From Phytoseiulus persimilis (taxonomy: Eukaryota; Arthropoda; Arachnida; Mesostigmata; Phytoseiidae), in the NCBI GenBank assembly GCA_037576195.1, contig CM075103.1, positions 2,976,001-3,040,000 of the forward strand: a DNA stretch of 64,000 bases. The letters are read 5' to 3'. Position 1 is the first letter of the stretch; the number at the start of each line of letters is the position of its first letter. A program made the position numbers and the translations under genes. The notes below the pieces were generated by a model that was not told where the DNA came from, ran no database searches, and saw only the letters and a list, made by a program, of their open reading frames with translations. Below are positions 1-10,921 of this stretch, one piece after another.

Positions 1-2504
1 GAGTTCTGCTCACTGCTTGTTGTACTGTTGTTTCGGGTTCTGCGTGTTGTCATCCATGGAACATCCTCCAACTCCAGAGACGAGCAAGCTCCGCTGGTGG
101 AACCTTCGAGGTCTAATGATACCGTTGGACCCATCCCGATTGACGTACAGTGTGGCTCGGAATAAGGGGCACAACAGCTTGATTCAATCCACTGGAGCAG
201 ACAGAGCGAAGGTGGGCGGAGACGAGAACTCTGCAACGCTGACGACATTCCCAGGGTCGTGACTAGTGACCTCGAGGAGAGAATCAATATGAAGCCAATG
301 CTTCCTGTGATTATATTTCCCCTCCTTTTCCAGTCGTGCAACGCTTAGCAAGCCTTCCCAATCGAGGGTAGTGAGTACTGAGTTAGGTAGCCTCAGACAG
401 GAGCTTCGGATCGTTTTCTACGTCTTCTACGAACTCTTGAGATATGGACCTTGCTTCCGTGTAGCCTCCTCTCAAGAAGTAGAGCAGCACGACCAAATCG
501 CTTGCACGCGATAATATCTTGATCAGCCGACCTCCGCCTCCATTCGAGTTCCATTCTTGCACAAATGTCTCTCCAACATTCGAGGTCGTATTCAGGAAAC
601 TAGAAGAATCACTGAAGGCCATTCCCAAGAATTGCCGGATTCAGTCTACTGGGTTCCGAATCCGGAACGTCTTGAAGAGTTACAGGAGAAACAATAGAGA
701 GGTGTAGTGAGGGAAGTCCCAACTTCATTGGAGCCATCTCCCTGGTTTTGTCACGATATCGGAAAAGTCGTCGGCATTACAGAGCTCGCTCCTTCCTCCA
801 CCCCTTGTTTTGGTTTAATCCCAATCTTGATGGGAGGATCTGGTCACAGAGCATTCCGCGCTAGGATTCCCATGACGCTGGCTGGAAGTGTCCCGGATAC
901 TGGGAGGAAGAAGCAGACAGAGTTCCAGCTTTATACTGCCTCCTTGTCTCGTTCACATGGTCGAAAAATTGGGGTGAATGAACGAGAATAGCTCGAGCGA
1001 CAGCGTCTAACGATATTCCCTTGGGAAGCTTCACGCGCAGGCTCCCCGTTGAGGAAAAGCAGATCGGCTTGGAAGCAGATGCCTTGGAAATCATATGATC
1101 TGGTAGCAGTTTATGAGAAATAGGCCTTGGGGAGGGCTTTTCAAAGAGCTTTTGTTCGACGCTGTGCTTCTTGAGACATAACGATTCTGACTTAAATGTC
1201 AAAACCGCTGTTGTTGCTAAGAACTATGATGGCTGTGGAACTAGGTGACGGGGAAGGCTTGAAACCCCAGGAAGGCGTTCTTCCACATCGAGAACACGAT
1301 CCAGCTGTTTTCAGGGAGATCCTTCCAGTTGGGGCACTCGACCGGCTGGACGCTTTTCGCTGAGTCCTCCTTTCAATATCACCACACTTCTAATGTAGTC
1401 AACTCAGAGCGGAGCTCTTCTTCATGTGATTCCGGTCACACGGTCAGACAGATGGCGCTTGGATGTATGCGGTCAATGTTTCAAGCTGAAATATTTAGAT
1501 GAAATCCGTATTCTGCTTAGATTCGATGGGATCGAGACGTTTTTCCTATCGTTGGCTACCACGAAAGAAACCATTTGAGCCGAATTGCCCAATAACAAAG
1601 TCATCGCGTCGGTGCGATGCAACCCACACAGCCTCGTCTCTCACGCAGCGCCGTGTGCATCCTGTGTTCATCTCGTTGGACAGAGTCAGCCGTCGAAAGA
1701 TTCTACCCTGCGAAGTCCTCGAGCTCACGGAGGAGATCGGGCTCAAGACCCATCGAACAACGTTGAAGTGACGCTTTCATCGATGGTGACTCTGCTATTT
1801 TGGCTGGTTTGGTTGGAGTCTCCCGATCGAAAACAGCTTGGAGGGAAGAGCTACCGAATATTCTTCGTCCAGAGACAGCTTGTCTAAAAATAAGTTGTGT
1901 GGAAATCATCCACGCGAGAGTGCTGGGTTTCTTGATTCCGCCTGTGTCGAAAGGAGGGGCATCTCACGAAGTCGTTTGTCTTGAGCGAAGAATGCGCAAA
2001 CAATGCCCCTCAGCTATCGTCGGTGCTGTTATCGCACGGTCATATTACGCTGAGGGTCGCACATTCTTAGATAAACTGGTGACCGAGCATCCGATGTCGC
2101 ACGGGACGAAACCGTGTTGCGAGAATCACTTTGCTGGAGAGTCCGAGGCATTATGTTGAGCGACGTAGATCGGCCTCGGGAAAACGGAAGATGGACCCGT
2201 CATGGTTTTGAGCTTGACCTCAAGCAATTTACTCTGCGGCGGAGCAACGAAGACCGCGGCCCCGTCAACCGCTGCGGAACAAAGGACTGTAATAACAGAC
2301 GGATGCGCCGTCCTTGGTCAAATCCGGGAATGCCGCGTCCATCGATATTTCGAGTATTCCATCAAGAGAAACGTCGATGATATATCTCGAGCTCTCGCGC
2401 TTCCAGTCCTCCTCTCAAGAATCGAATTTCCAGGGCTCAAGCTCAGATCTCATACGGAGTGCCAGTCGGATTGCGGTCCCTGGCCTTCATGCAGGTGCTT
2501 TTCT

Positions 2505-2645
2505 CTTTTCATTGAGTCAGCATCATTCCTAAAAGTATGTTCTCATTCGGTTGATTGGCACAGTTTGTTATTGTCAGATCGACTCCGCAATCACCTCCTA
2601 GAACTCCAGAAAGTAGGGTCCGAATCGACCCCGAAATCGGACCAG
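2505..2645 (+). repeat. Dispersed repeat copy related to the 38.7 kb tandem array
   Basis: This segment aligns by eye with about 38640-38780. Both carry a stretch resembling CATTG-TCAGCA, then a TTGATTGGC-like block, then a unit beginning GACTCCGCAATCACCTCC. The last part matches the 45-bp tandem unit at 38720-38899. Here one unit of 46 bp starts at 2581 and a second begins at 2627 before similarity fades. The two loci are 36 kb apart, so this is a dispersed family and not a local duplication. No coding function is evident. Confidence 0.55.
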
Positions 2646-3305
2646 AGTGTGAAGGGTGAGGCAGAGCGAGTGGGATCGGAGTGCTACATGAGGTATAACC
2701 ACCGCTGATCGCGGAAGCAGTCGCCGTAGAGATTTCAGAACTGTGGGCGGGGTCCGACGAGTGAGCGGAACAAGATGAGAGACCGGGCTCAAATATGAGC
2801 GGTAAGGGAGATCCGAATATGGGCTCTGGTCTGGTCCCGCTTCCTCGATTATTTCTTTTTGTGAACATGCGCGTTCTGGAGGATGCTGATTAATGCTGTG
2901 TCGCATAGTTCTCCAGCCTCGTCTCTCTCACCGAGCTCATCCAGTTCGGATTTTCTGGTCCTGCCAGGACTCGGTTCTCAGAAAGCACTCCACCTGAGAT
3001 TCCCCTGATAAGATCTCCATGCGCTGGGAACCGTTTTGAGTGACTCTCGCGAGAGTGGAACACTCTTCGTAGAACTGCATAGCATAGTGTAGAAATATTC
3101 CGTGCTGAGCTTCCAAGCCACACGTGGTGGAATAGGAAAGATCCACATCATCCGTGGTCGAGGACCATCTTCATCTATTTTCACCGGGAGTACATATTCC
3201 TTCGTTTCGCCTCGTCCCCGTCTCTCCCCGCCGTCGACAAAGGTAGTCATTCAATTCAGCTCTCCACACTTCATTCGACTCTACGTCACGTGCGCTCGCG
3301 GCGTT

Positions 3306-3323
3306 GGGGGGGAGGGGGGGGGG
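3306..3323 (+). repeat. G-rich run (7 G, A, 10 G)
   Basis: A homopurine run on the plus strand, one of several long G or C tracts in the window. It could form a G-quadruplex on this strand. Confidence 0.9.
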
Positions 3324-3747
3324 CATTCCCATCGTTTGAGGATCGGGTATTACTGGGTCGACTTCTTCCGAGTTGGTCTCGATCGGGAATCTGGCTCCTG
3401 GGCTCGCCCGGATCTCAAATCTTGGGAGCAGAACTCGAGTACTGTCAACAAGTGCTATGAGCCCCGCTGCAGCACACCCTGATGTTATTCCGCATTCCGC
3501 AGTCTACACAGGTTCCCCTGGAGGAAGTTTGCCCGGAGCATCTCTATCGGGACGGCGTTGACTCGCATGCAGCGATCCTTCACGACGTTTTCGAACTTAA
3601 AATCCGAGCAATTCTTTTTCCAAGTTTTTTTTCACCCTCAGGCTCAATACTGAGTTCAGCAGACGCTGCTTAGAGCACTCAGTCACCTTGCAGTGTCCTG
3701 GAGGCGCGTTTACATGGATTCAACCGGAGGATTCTCCGTTGAGTCCG

Positions 3748-3950
3748 GTGCCTACCCGGAATCCCGAATAGAGAAGATCCCGACTAAAATACCCAGAATC
3801 TCGAATACCCGGAATCCCGACAACTTCTCTCCCCTGAAATAGAGGCTTGGTGGAAGTCAACGAGACTTGCTGAGCGATTCGGTCGAAAGAGGACTTTGGA
3901 AGTATGAGGGGAAGCTGAGGCTTCAGAGGGAACAGCTTGAGATCGCGAAG
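3748..3950 (+). repeat. Left arm of an inverted repeat flanking the Tc1-like element
   Basis: This segment matches, in inverted orientation and with roughly 75-80% identity by eye, the segment at 5693-5890 on the other side of the transposon. Shared landmarks are CGGAATCCCGAAT, a polypyrimidine block CTCCCCT, the block CTTGGTGGAAGTCAAC, and GAGGACTT followed by a GGGAAGCTGAG-like block. The plus strand carries a stop-free frame from 3843 to the TAA at 3999-4001. It is 52 codons long, rich in Glu, Leu and Gln, and looks like a helical or coiled-coil tail. The right arm has lost that frame. The arms may be terminal parts of an older element into which the Tc1-like element inserted. Confidence 0.55.
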
Positions 3951-4033
3951 TCGGTGAATTCTTTTGTTCGAATGAGGTTCACAAGCGCTGCGGAGGCCTA
4001 ACTGCGATGCGACGACCTCGAATGATCCAAGTA

Positions 4034-4060
4034 CAGCCCACAACACGAAATTATCGACAG
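4034..4060 (+). repeat. Left outer terminal inverted repeat of the Tc1-like element
   Basis: It pairs with 5589-5615 with about four mismatches in 27 positions. It begins with CAG immediately after a TA and contains the CACGAAATTATCGACAG core, presumably the cleavage end and outer transposase site. Confidence 0.9.
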
Positions 4061-4210
4061 TCAAGTTTTCTAGACTATTCCTGATGACAAAGAGAGATGA
4101 TGTTGATGCTGCCATGGAATACTCCCAGCATCACCACGATTGTGGCGATAGAATATTTCTTCGATTCGAGGAAGACGACGCGTAAGATTCCAGAAAATCG
4201 ATTTCGAGCC

Positions 4211-4232
4211 GTAACATGAAATTATCGACAGG
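4211..4232 (+). repeat. Left inner transposase-binding repeat
   Basis: It repeats the core of the outer end (GTAACATGAAATTATCGACAG) in the same orientation, 171 bp further in. It lies between the outer end and the transposase stop codon. Confidence 0.85.
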
Positions 4233-4266
4233 CTGATTTATTCCACGATTTCGGAATTCTCGAAAG

Positions 4267-5259
4267 TTAATACTTCGTCGAACCCCCTTTCGCCTTGATG
4301 ACCTCAAAAATGCGCCTTGGGAGAGAATCATAGAGTGGTTTTATGTCTCGTTCCCCAATTCTGGCCCAAGAAGAAAGAATCGCATGTTTCAGTTCTTCTC
4401 TTGAGTTGTACTGCTTCCCATTGGGATAGACGAGCCGAGCTAACGTTCCCCAGAGGTTCTCAATAATGTTCAGGTCGGGGCTCTTCGGAGGCCAGTCAAG
4501 AAAACGTACTCCGCTCTCCCGGAACCAATCTTTGATTATCGCCGTGTGCACGGAGGCGCAATCTTGCTGGAAGATGAAATCCGTTCCAACTTTCTCCAAA
4601 GCTTGAGGTCGCAGGTGGTTCTCGAGTAGCAGCTTATAGTCCACGGAACGCATTATTGTCTCCACGAAGATGATTTGGAACGTCCCGCGGCGACTGACCG
4701 CTCCCCAGATCATAACTGAACCGCCCCCGGACTGTCTTTTGGAATAGAATCGAGGCTCTTTCCGAAGATCGTGATAGTAGTTATGGAATCCATCCGGGCC
4801 GTCCAGATTGAACTTTTTCTCATCGCTGAAGACAACTTTATCCCATTCCGAAGTCCAACTCATCCATTCCTGGGCGCGATCGAGCCTAGTGTCTCGGTGC
4901 TTTTTCGTCAGCGGGGGCTTCCCGCACATTTTCTTGAATTTCAGATGATACGCACTTCTCAAAACGCGCCAGACGGTCTGTGTATGCACTGGGAGGTTGT
5001 TTGAGTCTCTGATTTGAGCGCAAGAGACACTCTTGTTGCTCGCATCCTGAGTTATCTTCCGTTTCTGACGATCTGAGAGCTTTGTGCTTCGTTTCTTGTA
5101 CGATCTGATGCCATACTCCGCCCCTAATCTCAAATACCGCAGCACTACGTCCGCTGTTCTGCCGATCTCTCGTCCGATAGCTCTTGCTGCGAGCCCAGAG
5201 CCGTGTAATTGATCGATGCGAATCCTTTCTTGAGGAGTCAGAGCCGGTTCTCGTCCCAT
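4267..5259 (-). CDS. Tc1/Tc3-like transposase, intact, 330 aa
   Basis: This enzyme would cut and paste the surrounding element by DDE nuclease chemistry. Residues 1-45 form a helix-turn-helix of the paired-like type (LTPQERIRIDQLHGSG, then AIGREIGRT). Residues 50-110 hold a second DNA-binding region with a basic linker (KKRSTK, RQKRK). The catalytic domain follows: FSDEKKF gives Asp146, a glycine-rich box GGGSVMIWGA lies at 178-187, FQQD gives Asp233, and SPDLNIIENLWG gives Glu267. Start ATG (CAT at 5257-5259) and stop are both present, and 330 aa is normal for the family. The first two aspartates are 87 apart, as in Tc3, but the second Asp and the Glu are separated by 33 residues where 34 is usual. 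No introns, stops or frameshifts are seen. Confidence 0.95.
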   Translation of the reverse strand: MGREPALTPQERIRIDQLHGSGLAARAIGREIGRTADVVLRYLRLGAEYGIRSYKKRSTKLSDRQKRKITQDASNKSVSCAQIRDSNNLPVHTQTVWRVLRSAYHLKFKKMCGKPPLTKKHRDTRLDRAQEWMSWTSEWDKVVFSDEKKFNLDGPDGFHNYYHDLRKEPRFYSKRQSGGGSVMIWGAVSRRGTFQIIFVETIMRSVDYKLLLENHLRPQALEKVGTDFIFQQDCASVHTAIIKDWFRESGVRFLDWPPKSPDLNIIENLWGTLARLVYPNGKQYNSREELKHAILSSWARIGERDIKPLYDSLPRRIFEVIKAKGGSTKY

Positions 5260-5416
5260 ATTGAGGGAATGAATTCTTTCTCACAAATCTTGACGAGCCG
5301 GAGTTCTGAGTCGACAAATCGTACTTGTGTGTCCTTCGTTAGCACTAATTTGACGTTCGTCGGTATCAGCCTCACGAGAAAATGCTGAAACTCCAACCGA
5401 ATGCGCGATTTCAACG

Positions 5417-5437
5417 CTGTCGATAATTTCGTGTTAC
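5417..5437 (-). repeat. Right inner transposase-binding repeat
   Basis: It reads CTGTCGATAATTTCGTGTTAC on the plus strand (a 21-bp block). It is the inverted counterpart of 4211-4232 with one mismatch and lies 172 bp inside the right end, upstream of the transposase start. Confidence 0.85.
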
Positions 5438-5588
5438 AGCTGGATATCAAAAATGTTCGATCCTGAGCCTAAACTTCGTTCTTCTCAGTCGGTTGATATA
5501 ATCTCAAAGTCTGTCGCACCTAGTGGAATTCCCATGGCAACACTGACTTCGTTATCCAGCGGGTGCGGAAATCATCCACATAGAATGC

Positions 5589-5615
5589 GTGTCGATAAAT
5601 TCGTGTTGCGGACTG
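5589..5615 (-). repeat. Right outer terminal inverted repeat of the Tc1-like element
   Basis: Its reverse complement starts CAGTCCGCAACACG and matches the left end. It stops exactly at the TA at 5616-5617. Confidence 0.9.
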
Positions 5616-5692
5616 TATGAGTTCGGGAGTCGCTTCCTCCCTGGAAGATACTTAGAATAAGTACCGGATCGCGCCTCTGCCAATCCCATCCG

Positions 5693-5890
5693 TGGCCTCC
5701 ATGGTTTCCTTTAGAATCTCAGCTCCCTCTCTTACACTCCAAGTCCTCGATCAGATCCACTGCCAAGCAAATAAGTCCTGTTGACTTCCACCAAGGTTCT
5801 CTTTGAGGGGAGGTAAGGTGCCGGGGTTCCGGATACTTGGGATTCTGGGTATTCGGGATTCCGAACCCAAAGCCAGAGTCCATCTGGAGT
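5693..5890 (-). repeat. Right arm of the inverted repeat flanking the Tc1-like element
   Basis: This is the inverted partner of 3748-3950. The core CTTGGTGGAAGTCAAC, read on the minus strand, ends 157 bp outside the transposon. The left arm's copy ends 166 bp outside. An extra block of about 18 bp in the left arm and many substitutions show the arms are older than the transposon insertion between them. Confidence 0.55.
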
Positions 5891-8800
5891 CCGTGGCACT
5901 TCCAAGAATGAATGTCGATGTTAATTCTCTATCAAATCCCGATTTCATCTCCAAGAGAATGATCTTCCATATGAGGCACGTTGCAGGGGTACAGTTCATT
6001 CATTCATTCCAGACCTTATCAATAATATGGAGAAACCATAATTTCGACTCACCTCGGTGTCCGACTTACGTCGCTCCCACGGGCACCAATTACTGATGTA
6101 AGTCGATTTGAGACTATACAATGAGCACGCAGAAACACGATTCGTGACTCGCACCGGGAAGATCCGATTTGAGTTCTTGGGAGCAACAGCCACTCGTGGT
6201 AGTTGCGTCGTTCAGCTCCTTCGTCCTCGGAATGTCGTCGTTGGCGAGCATAGCTGAGGGGTTGTCGGAGGCCGCAGAGCTATGATCCTCCCTCGTAACC
6301 GTCACAGCATTCGATAATTCATAACCGTGCTAGGGCGACTCGGGCAGCATTCATGCATCGAGCTATTCTCGGTTACCCAACTCTGCGGTTGGATACTGAT
6401 GAGCATTCTCTCCGAATGCTTCAGGGGATGAGTGAAATCTGCCCTGAACATCACCCAGTCTTGAATCTCGTAAGATTCGGAAGCAAGAAAAATTCCAGAA
6501 TTTATAATAAGCACACTTTGACTGGAGGAGCGCGAATAATTCTCCAGCGCATGCTCCCTCTGTGCTTTCGTGCGGCCGAAGGTCGCGAGCGAGGATGCGC
6601 GGGAAACTCCGCCGGAGTTTGAGCCTTTTCCCTCCGACACCGCCGTGCATTTCGCTGAGTGGCTCCTCGGCGAGTATTCAGGCCCACGGCAGGGACTGCT
6701 TCCATCAAGATCCAACTTTCGGCAGGACGTGTTCGAGCGCTGAATTCGGCTATCGGGCAAAATGAGACCATGAGCCACTGAGGCACGACTCCGCCAGCCG
6801 GGGACCGAACGAGGAATGTGGACGGAATTTCGAAAACGATCGAAGCGGCTCCAGATGAAATTAGCAGAGCTGAGCCGCGCTCATTATGACTGAATTCTGT
6901 TTGCTCTGTCGTGGAACTAGGTCTCAGTCCGTGCGATTCGCTGGAAGCTTCCCTGAATTTCATTCGCGTTCGACGTTTTCCGTCCGCGGCGAGTCTACTC
7001 TTGGATCCTCAATCCCCCCAGAAAGACCTTCAATTATTCTTCGAACGCCGAGCTCGTTGTTTCCTGATCGAAAAACAGGTTCTGACGAATTCGTGCGGTG
7101 TTCTTAACTGACGTTTATAATCATGGTCGAAACCCGCTCCGCGCCGAAACGGACGCTTTCTCTTGAAGCTGGCCGAGGCCTCGTTGATCTGTTGCTCGCG
7201 ATGTTTTTCCGCTGGTAGCCGGCATTGATTGTTGCGAGTGCTCTCCGGTCGCTGAGCAGGAGTGGCGCGACCTTGAATCACTTGACGAGCCCAACTCACT
7301 GGACTTTCTGTCGTTTTCCGAGTTTGCTGAGCGCTGACGAACCTCATCTCCGCCTCGAGGTCACATCCTCTTCCAGCATCGCTTGAAGTTCGCAATTCGC
7401 AACTCTGCGTGCGGGATAGCGCAGCGAAAAAAACGGAGGCGTTCCGAATCGCTTCATATTTGTCGGAAGGCGCATCGGTTTATTAGCCGGTTGAGATAAG
7501 CTCAACCGGGCTCTCTCAGCCGGACGCTCCTTGTGTCTACATAACAGCTCGTTAAACAGCTCAAGCTCTGAGCTGGCTGGCTGTGCTTGTGTGTATCCCG
7601 TTACCGTTTAGTCAGTCGCATCCGCTGTCAAAGATGCGGGCTCCATTGGCCATCACTTGGAAACCGGGAATGCAGTTTAGCGCACCCGCACACAACAAGG
7701 CCAGGGCTTCGGCAAAGGGAAGATATCCCATTAGGGACCGCTGTCCATCTTCATTTCGCCGTCTCGTTTGCGATCTTTGGAGCTCCCGCACGCCCGCCGG
7801 CCAGCTTAGGCCCTCTCTCCATTGGTATTATTATTTTTCATCATTGTCCTGACGATCATTCTGGCAGCTGATTTAATGAAAGTGGTGTTTCTCATTCCGC
7901 TTGTCAAAATCCCGAGCCGATGTGACGCGCGACTTGCCGAGCGGAACGATGCCACCGGCTAAATGCTGAGTGATAGCAGCGGAGTTTGAAGAAACCCTGT
8001 CAGTCCGACTCGAATCTTCCGCGTATTCCGCCGAGATCGGTTCGTCAAGGAATACCTGAGGGAAACATCCTGAAACGGATCGGAAATGTGGCACCGGTTC
8101 TTACTTCTCGAAGCTCTCGCCGACAAATCTTCCGGGCGGAGCCAAAGTCCCCGAACTCTCCGATCGGGGAGAAGAGCCTGAGCCCCGACGCCGTGTTTTC
8201 CCGGGTCGTCCAGGCCATCTATGTCAAGGCTCTATTGGTTTTGATATATGTCGCGAAACGCATCGGAATTCCCGCTGCTCATCGCAGACTCTGATGCCGG
8301 ATTATCGGACGATCTGAGAACCGACGGGCGAAGCGATGGAGCCCAGTAGATATCAGATTGCGGAGTGAGCTTCAGTCGTTATTTTCGGTCCTCGGCGGAG
8401 CATCGATAGCGAGAGAATCTCTTCTTCCCACAAACGACGTTGGGTGTATATGGCTCGGAAGTATCGGCTTCGTCTCATATCGGTCGAGTCTTGCGAGACC
8501 GAGTGTCGAATTCGAACCGTTCAAAGTGTAGCAGGATTTGTCAGTATTGAAAGCAGTGTTGCGTCACGGAGGAGACATCGTTCGTGGTGGGACCCCCGGG
8601 ACAGCGTCGACCGAGGTGTAAGTCCCCCGAGGGTGGACTGCGGAGCCGGAAAGGAAATCCCGGATTTCCAGGACATTCACTTCGGGAACGTGGTCCTGAA
8701 GCGAACGTCGATTTCCCGTTCAGTTCGAAAACATCAGAAACTCCGAATGTCTATGATAAACTTCGATCGGAACCGAGCGCGACGAGGCTATTCGGCCTGA

Positions 8801-10903
8801 GGGCACAACTCTGAGACCGTTCCACGTCCCTGGGGGTGAATGAGCGTCCAACGACGCGGTTATCGAACGCACTCGGGCGCCGTCGAAGAGCAACGCGACA
8901 AGGAGATTCTACGCAAAACGACTGAATAGCATTTTTCTCCGACGAAGACAGAGGCGAATGCAGTGGAATTCCAATTGTTGATGTGGGACCGCGGGCAAAA
9001 CTGAAATTTAATTTGTTGTGCCGGGTTTGCCGCCGAAACATTGTCTGCGGCTGTGAACTGATGGGAAAAGCCGCAGCCATCGGTCGCAGCAGCGTCACGA
9101 ATAGGAGAGCGTGCTCACGCCCCGATGCATGTTGCTTCCGAATGCTCAATAATTCGCTGGGAAAGTTTGACGTGTCATTCTCGTAACACGCCGCTCAAAT
9201 TCGATCAGCCCGCTGCGGCAGAAGACAAATGAAAATTGCGATCCCGAGCTGTTGTGTGACCGTTGTGATTCCTGTTCTGTTCAATCCAATATTCAGATGT
9301 TGTGCACAGATTTTAGTGGAGCTATTCCAATGCGAGAACATGTTCGGGCGTACCCGTTCGTGATTGGCTGATTGAACGGCCACGCTAACGGGCTGCAGGG
9401 CTCATTCCGATCGCAGAAAGAGTCCAGAAGAGCGGTTCGATTGTTTTCTATCTCATTGCAGCGGAGCGCAGTGTGATTCGAGCTTCGGGGGACCGCTGGC
9501 TGGACACAGCAGAATCCTGTTCCCCTTTGTCAACATTGATACAGGTTGAAAAAGCTGCTGACTGCAGCTGAACGTGACGCGGCCAAAACTAGGCTATCAG
9601 TATCAGCCGGTATGTTCTCGGTGTCGCAAACAAGGAACTGCGAACGAACGCGGGCAAGTTTCTCCTCCGGGCAGCTCCTAGCCAGGATTCCTGAGCCGAT
9701 TCGGACCTTCCTGGTAGATTCGGTCAGCGATCGAGCACTGAGGGATTGGGCCTTCGTGTGTATGGTCATACTTATTTCTGGCGGGAACCGATGATCGCTC
9801 GCTGCATGAGTTCATGGCTGGCAGTGGGCTCCGGGAAAGTCCGGGTCCCCGGCTCTTTCCGATGCTCACCGTGGTCTGACAGCTGTGGGCTGAAGCCGCC
9901 CCCCTTGGGAGCGCTGCTGTGTTTCCGGCCGCGACCTGCCCAGGAGCGCCAGACACGAAACCGGCTTTCGGAATCGGATTTTCCCAAAATCAGCAAATTC
10001 CGGTCCTGGAAAATCTGAGGGACTGGACCCGGTGTGCCAAGTAGTCCGAATCGGGAACTCGATGATGAACCCGCTTGACGTAGCGGGCCACGGAGCTTCA
10101 TACCGCGTCCGTCAGACAACACTGCTGTGGAGCAGTGTTTCCTCAGGAGAGCACAAAAAGCTGTCGGCCAGCTGTCCGAAACGACGCGTCGAGGGTTGCG
10201 AAAGTTTATTATTTCCTCACCATGAGGCGCCCGCAATACCTCGAAGAATCCCAGTTCGCGGACCAGGCTCCTAGGCTGGGAACCGATTCTCAGAAAACCA
10301 CGATAGACCAGGAACCGGTACTGGACTTACGAGTGCCGAGAAAACCGGTTTCTGCCGAGCGCGGTGTTCGGGACTGGGACTTTTCGAGGAATGACGGTAA
10401 TTAATGATCACCGCAGTCCTCCGACGTGGGGTATGATGCGCAGCCATAAGTGGCCCGGAATGCTGCCACTGACCTGCTGACTGCGGAACTGACCGTTGAG
10501 TAGGAGGGTGCCGTAGAAGCTCCACACCGCGGACAGTCAGACTTCCAGAGAAGTTGCGAGCTGTGCTCATGATTCGAAGAGTTTGTTAGAAGTGAATATT
10601 ATGGGAATATGCCCAGACTCATCTGCTGCAGGCCGTGATTATGCTCGGCTCAGCCCAACAGAATGAATGGTTCGAAATAGGTAATAGTGGAGGGCTGCTA
10701 TCCTTTTCTCGTGTCCCACCCGATGTGAGGGATACTCACACTGACTTCACCGCTTTGGAAGAAGCTCGCTCATCTTCAAGGATCAAAAAAAGCTCAGTCA
10801 TAATCGATGGAGTTCCTGAAGCATCTCGAACATTGATCGCATGTCAGGAGGAAAGGTCCCATATTTTCGCATAATCCAAAACTCTTTGCTCTTGAGTATG
10901 CCC

Positions 10904-10921
10904 GGGGGGGGGGGGGGGGGG
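10904..10921 (+). repeat. G homopolymer, 18 bases
   Basis: Uninterrupted run of G on the plus strand following a CCC. Confidence 0.95.

Larger units (their letters stand above)
1..3740. other. Leading region with no assignable gene
   Basis: I see no recognisable protein family here on either strand. The most coding-like frame is on the minus strand at about 628-383. It reads as a 3' terminal piece with a mixed hydrophobic and acidic composition, but it has no identifiable domain and no confirmed splice partner. The stretch also holds a copy of a dispersed repeat (about 2505-2645) and a G-rich run (3306-3323), described separately. No tRNA or rRNA signature is visible. Confidence 0.4.
4034..5615 (-). 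mobile_element. Complete Tc1/Tc3-like DNA transposon with TA target duplication
   Basis: The element is 1582 bp and is bounded by TA dinucleotides at 4032-4033 and 5616-5617, the target duplication expected of Tc1/mariner elements. Its ends are inverted repeats starting CAGCCCACAACACGAAAT on the left and CAGTCCGCAACACGAATT on the right (reverse complement). A second copy of the core (AACAYGAAATTATCGACAG) lies inside each end, at 4211-4232 and 5417-5437. The inner copies sit 171 bp and 172 bp inward, so the IR/DR layout is symmetrical. One uninterrupted transposase gene occupies the minus strand. Intact ends plus an intact frame suggest a recent insertion. Activity itself is not shown. Confidence 0.93.
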
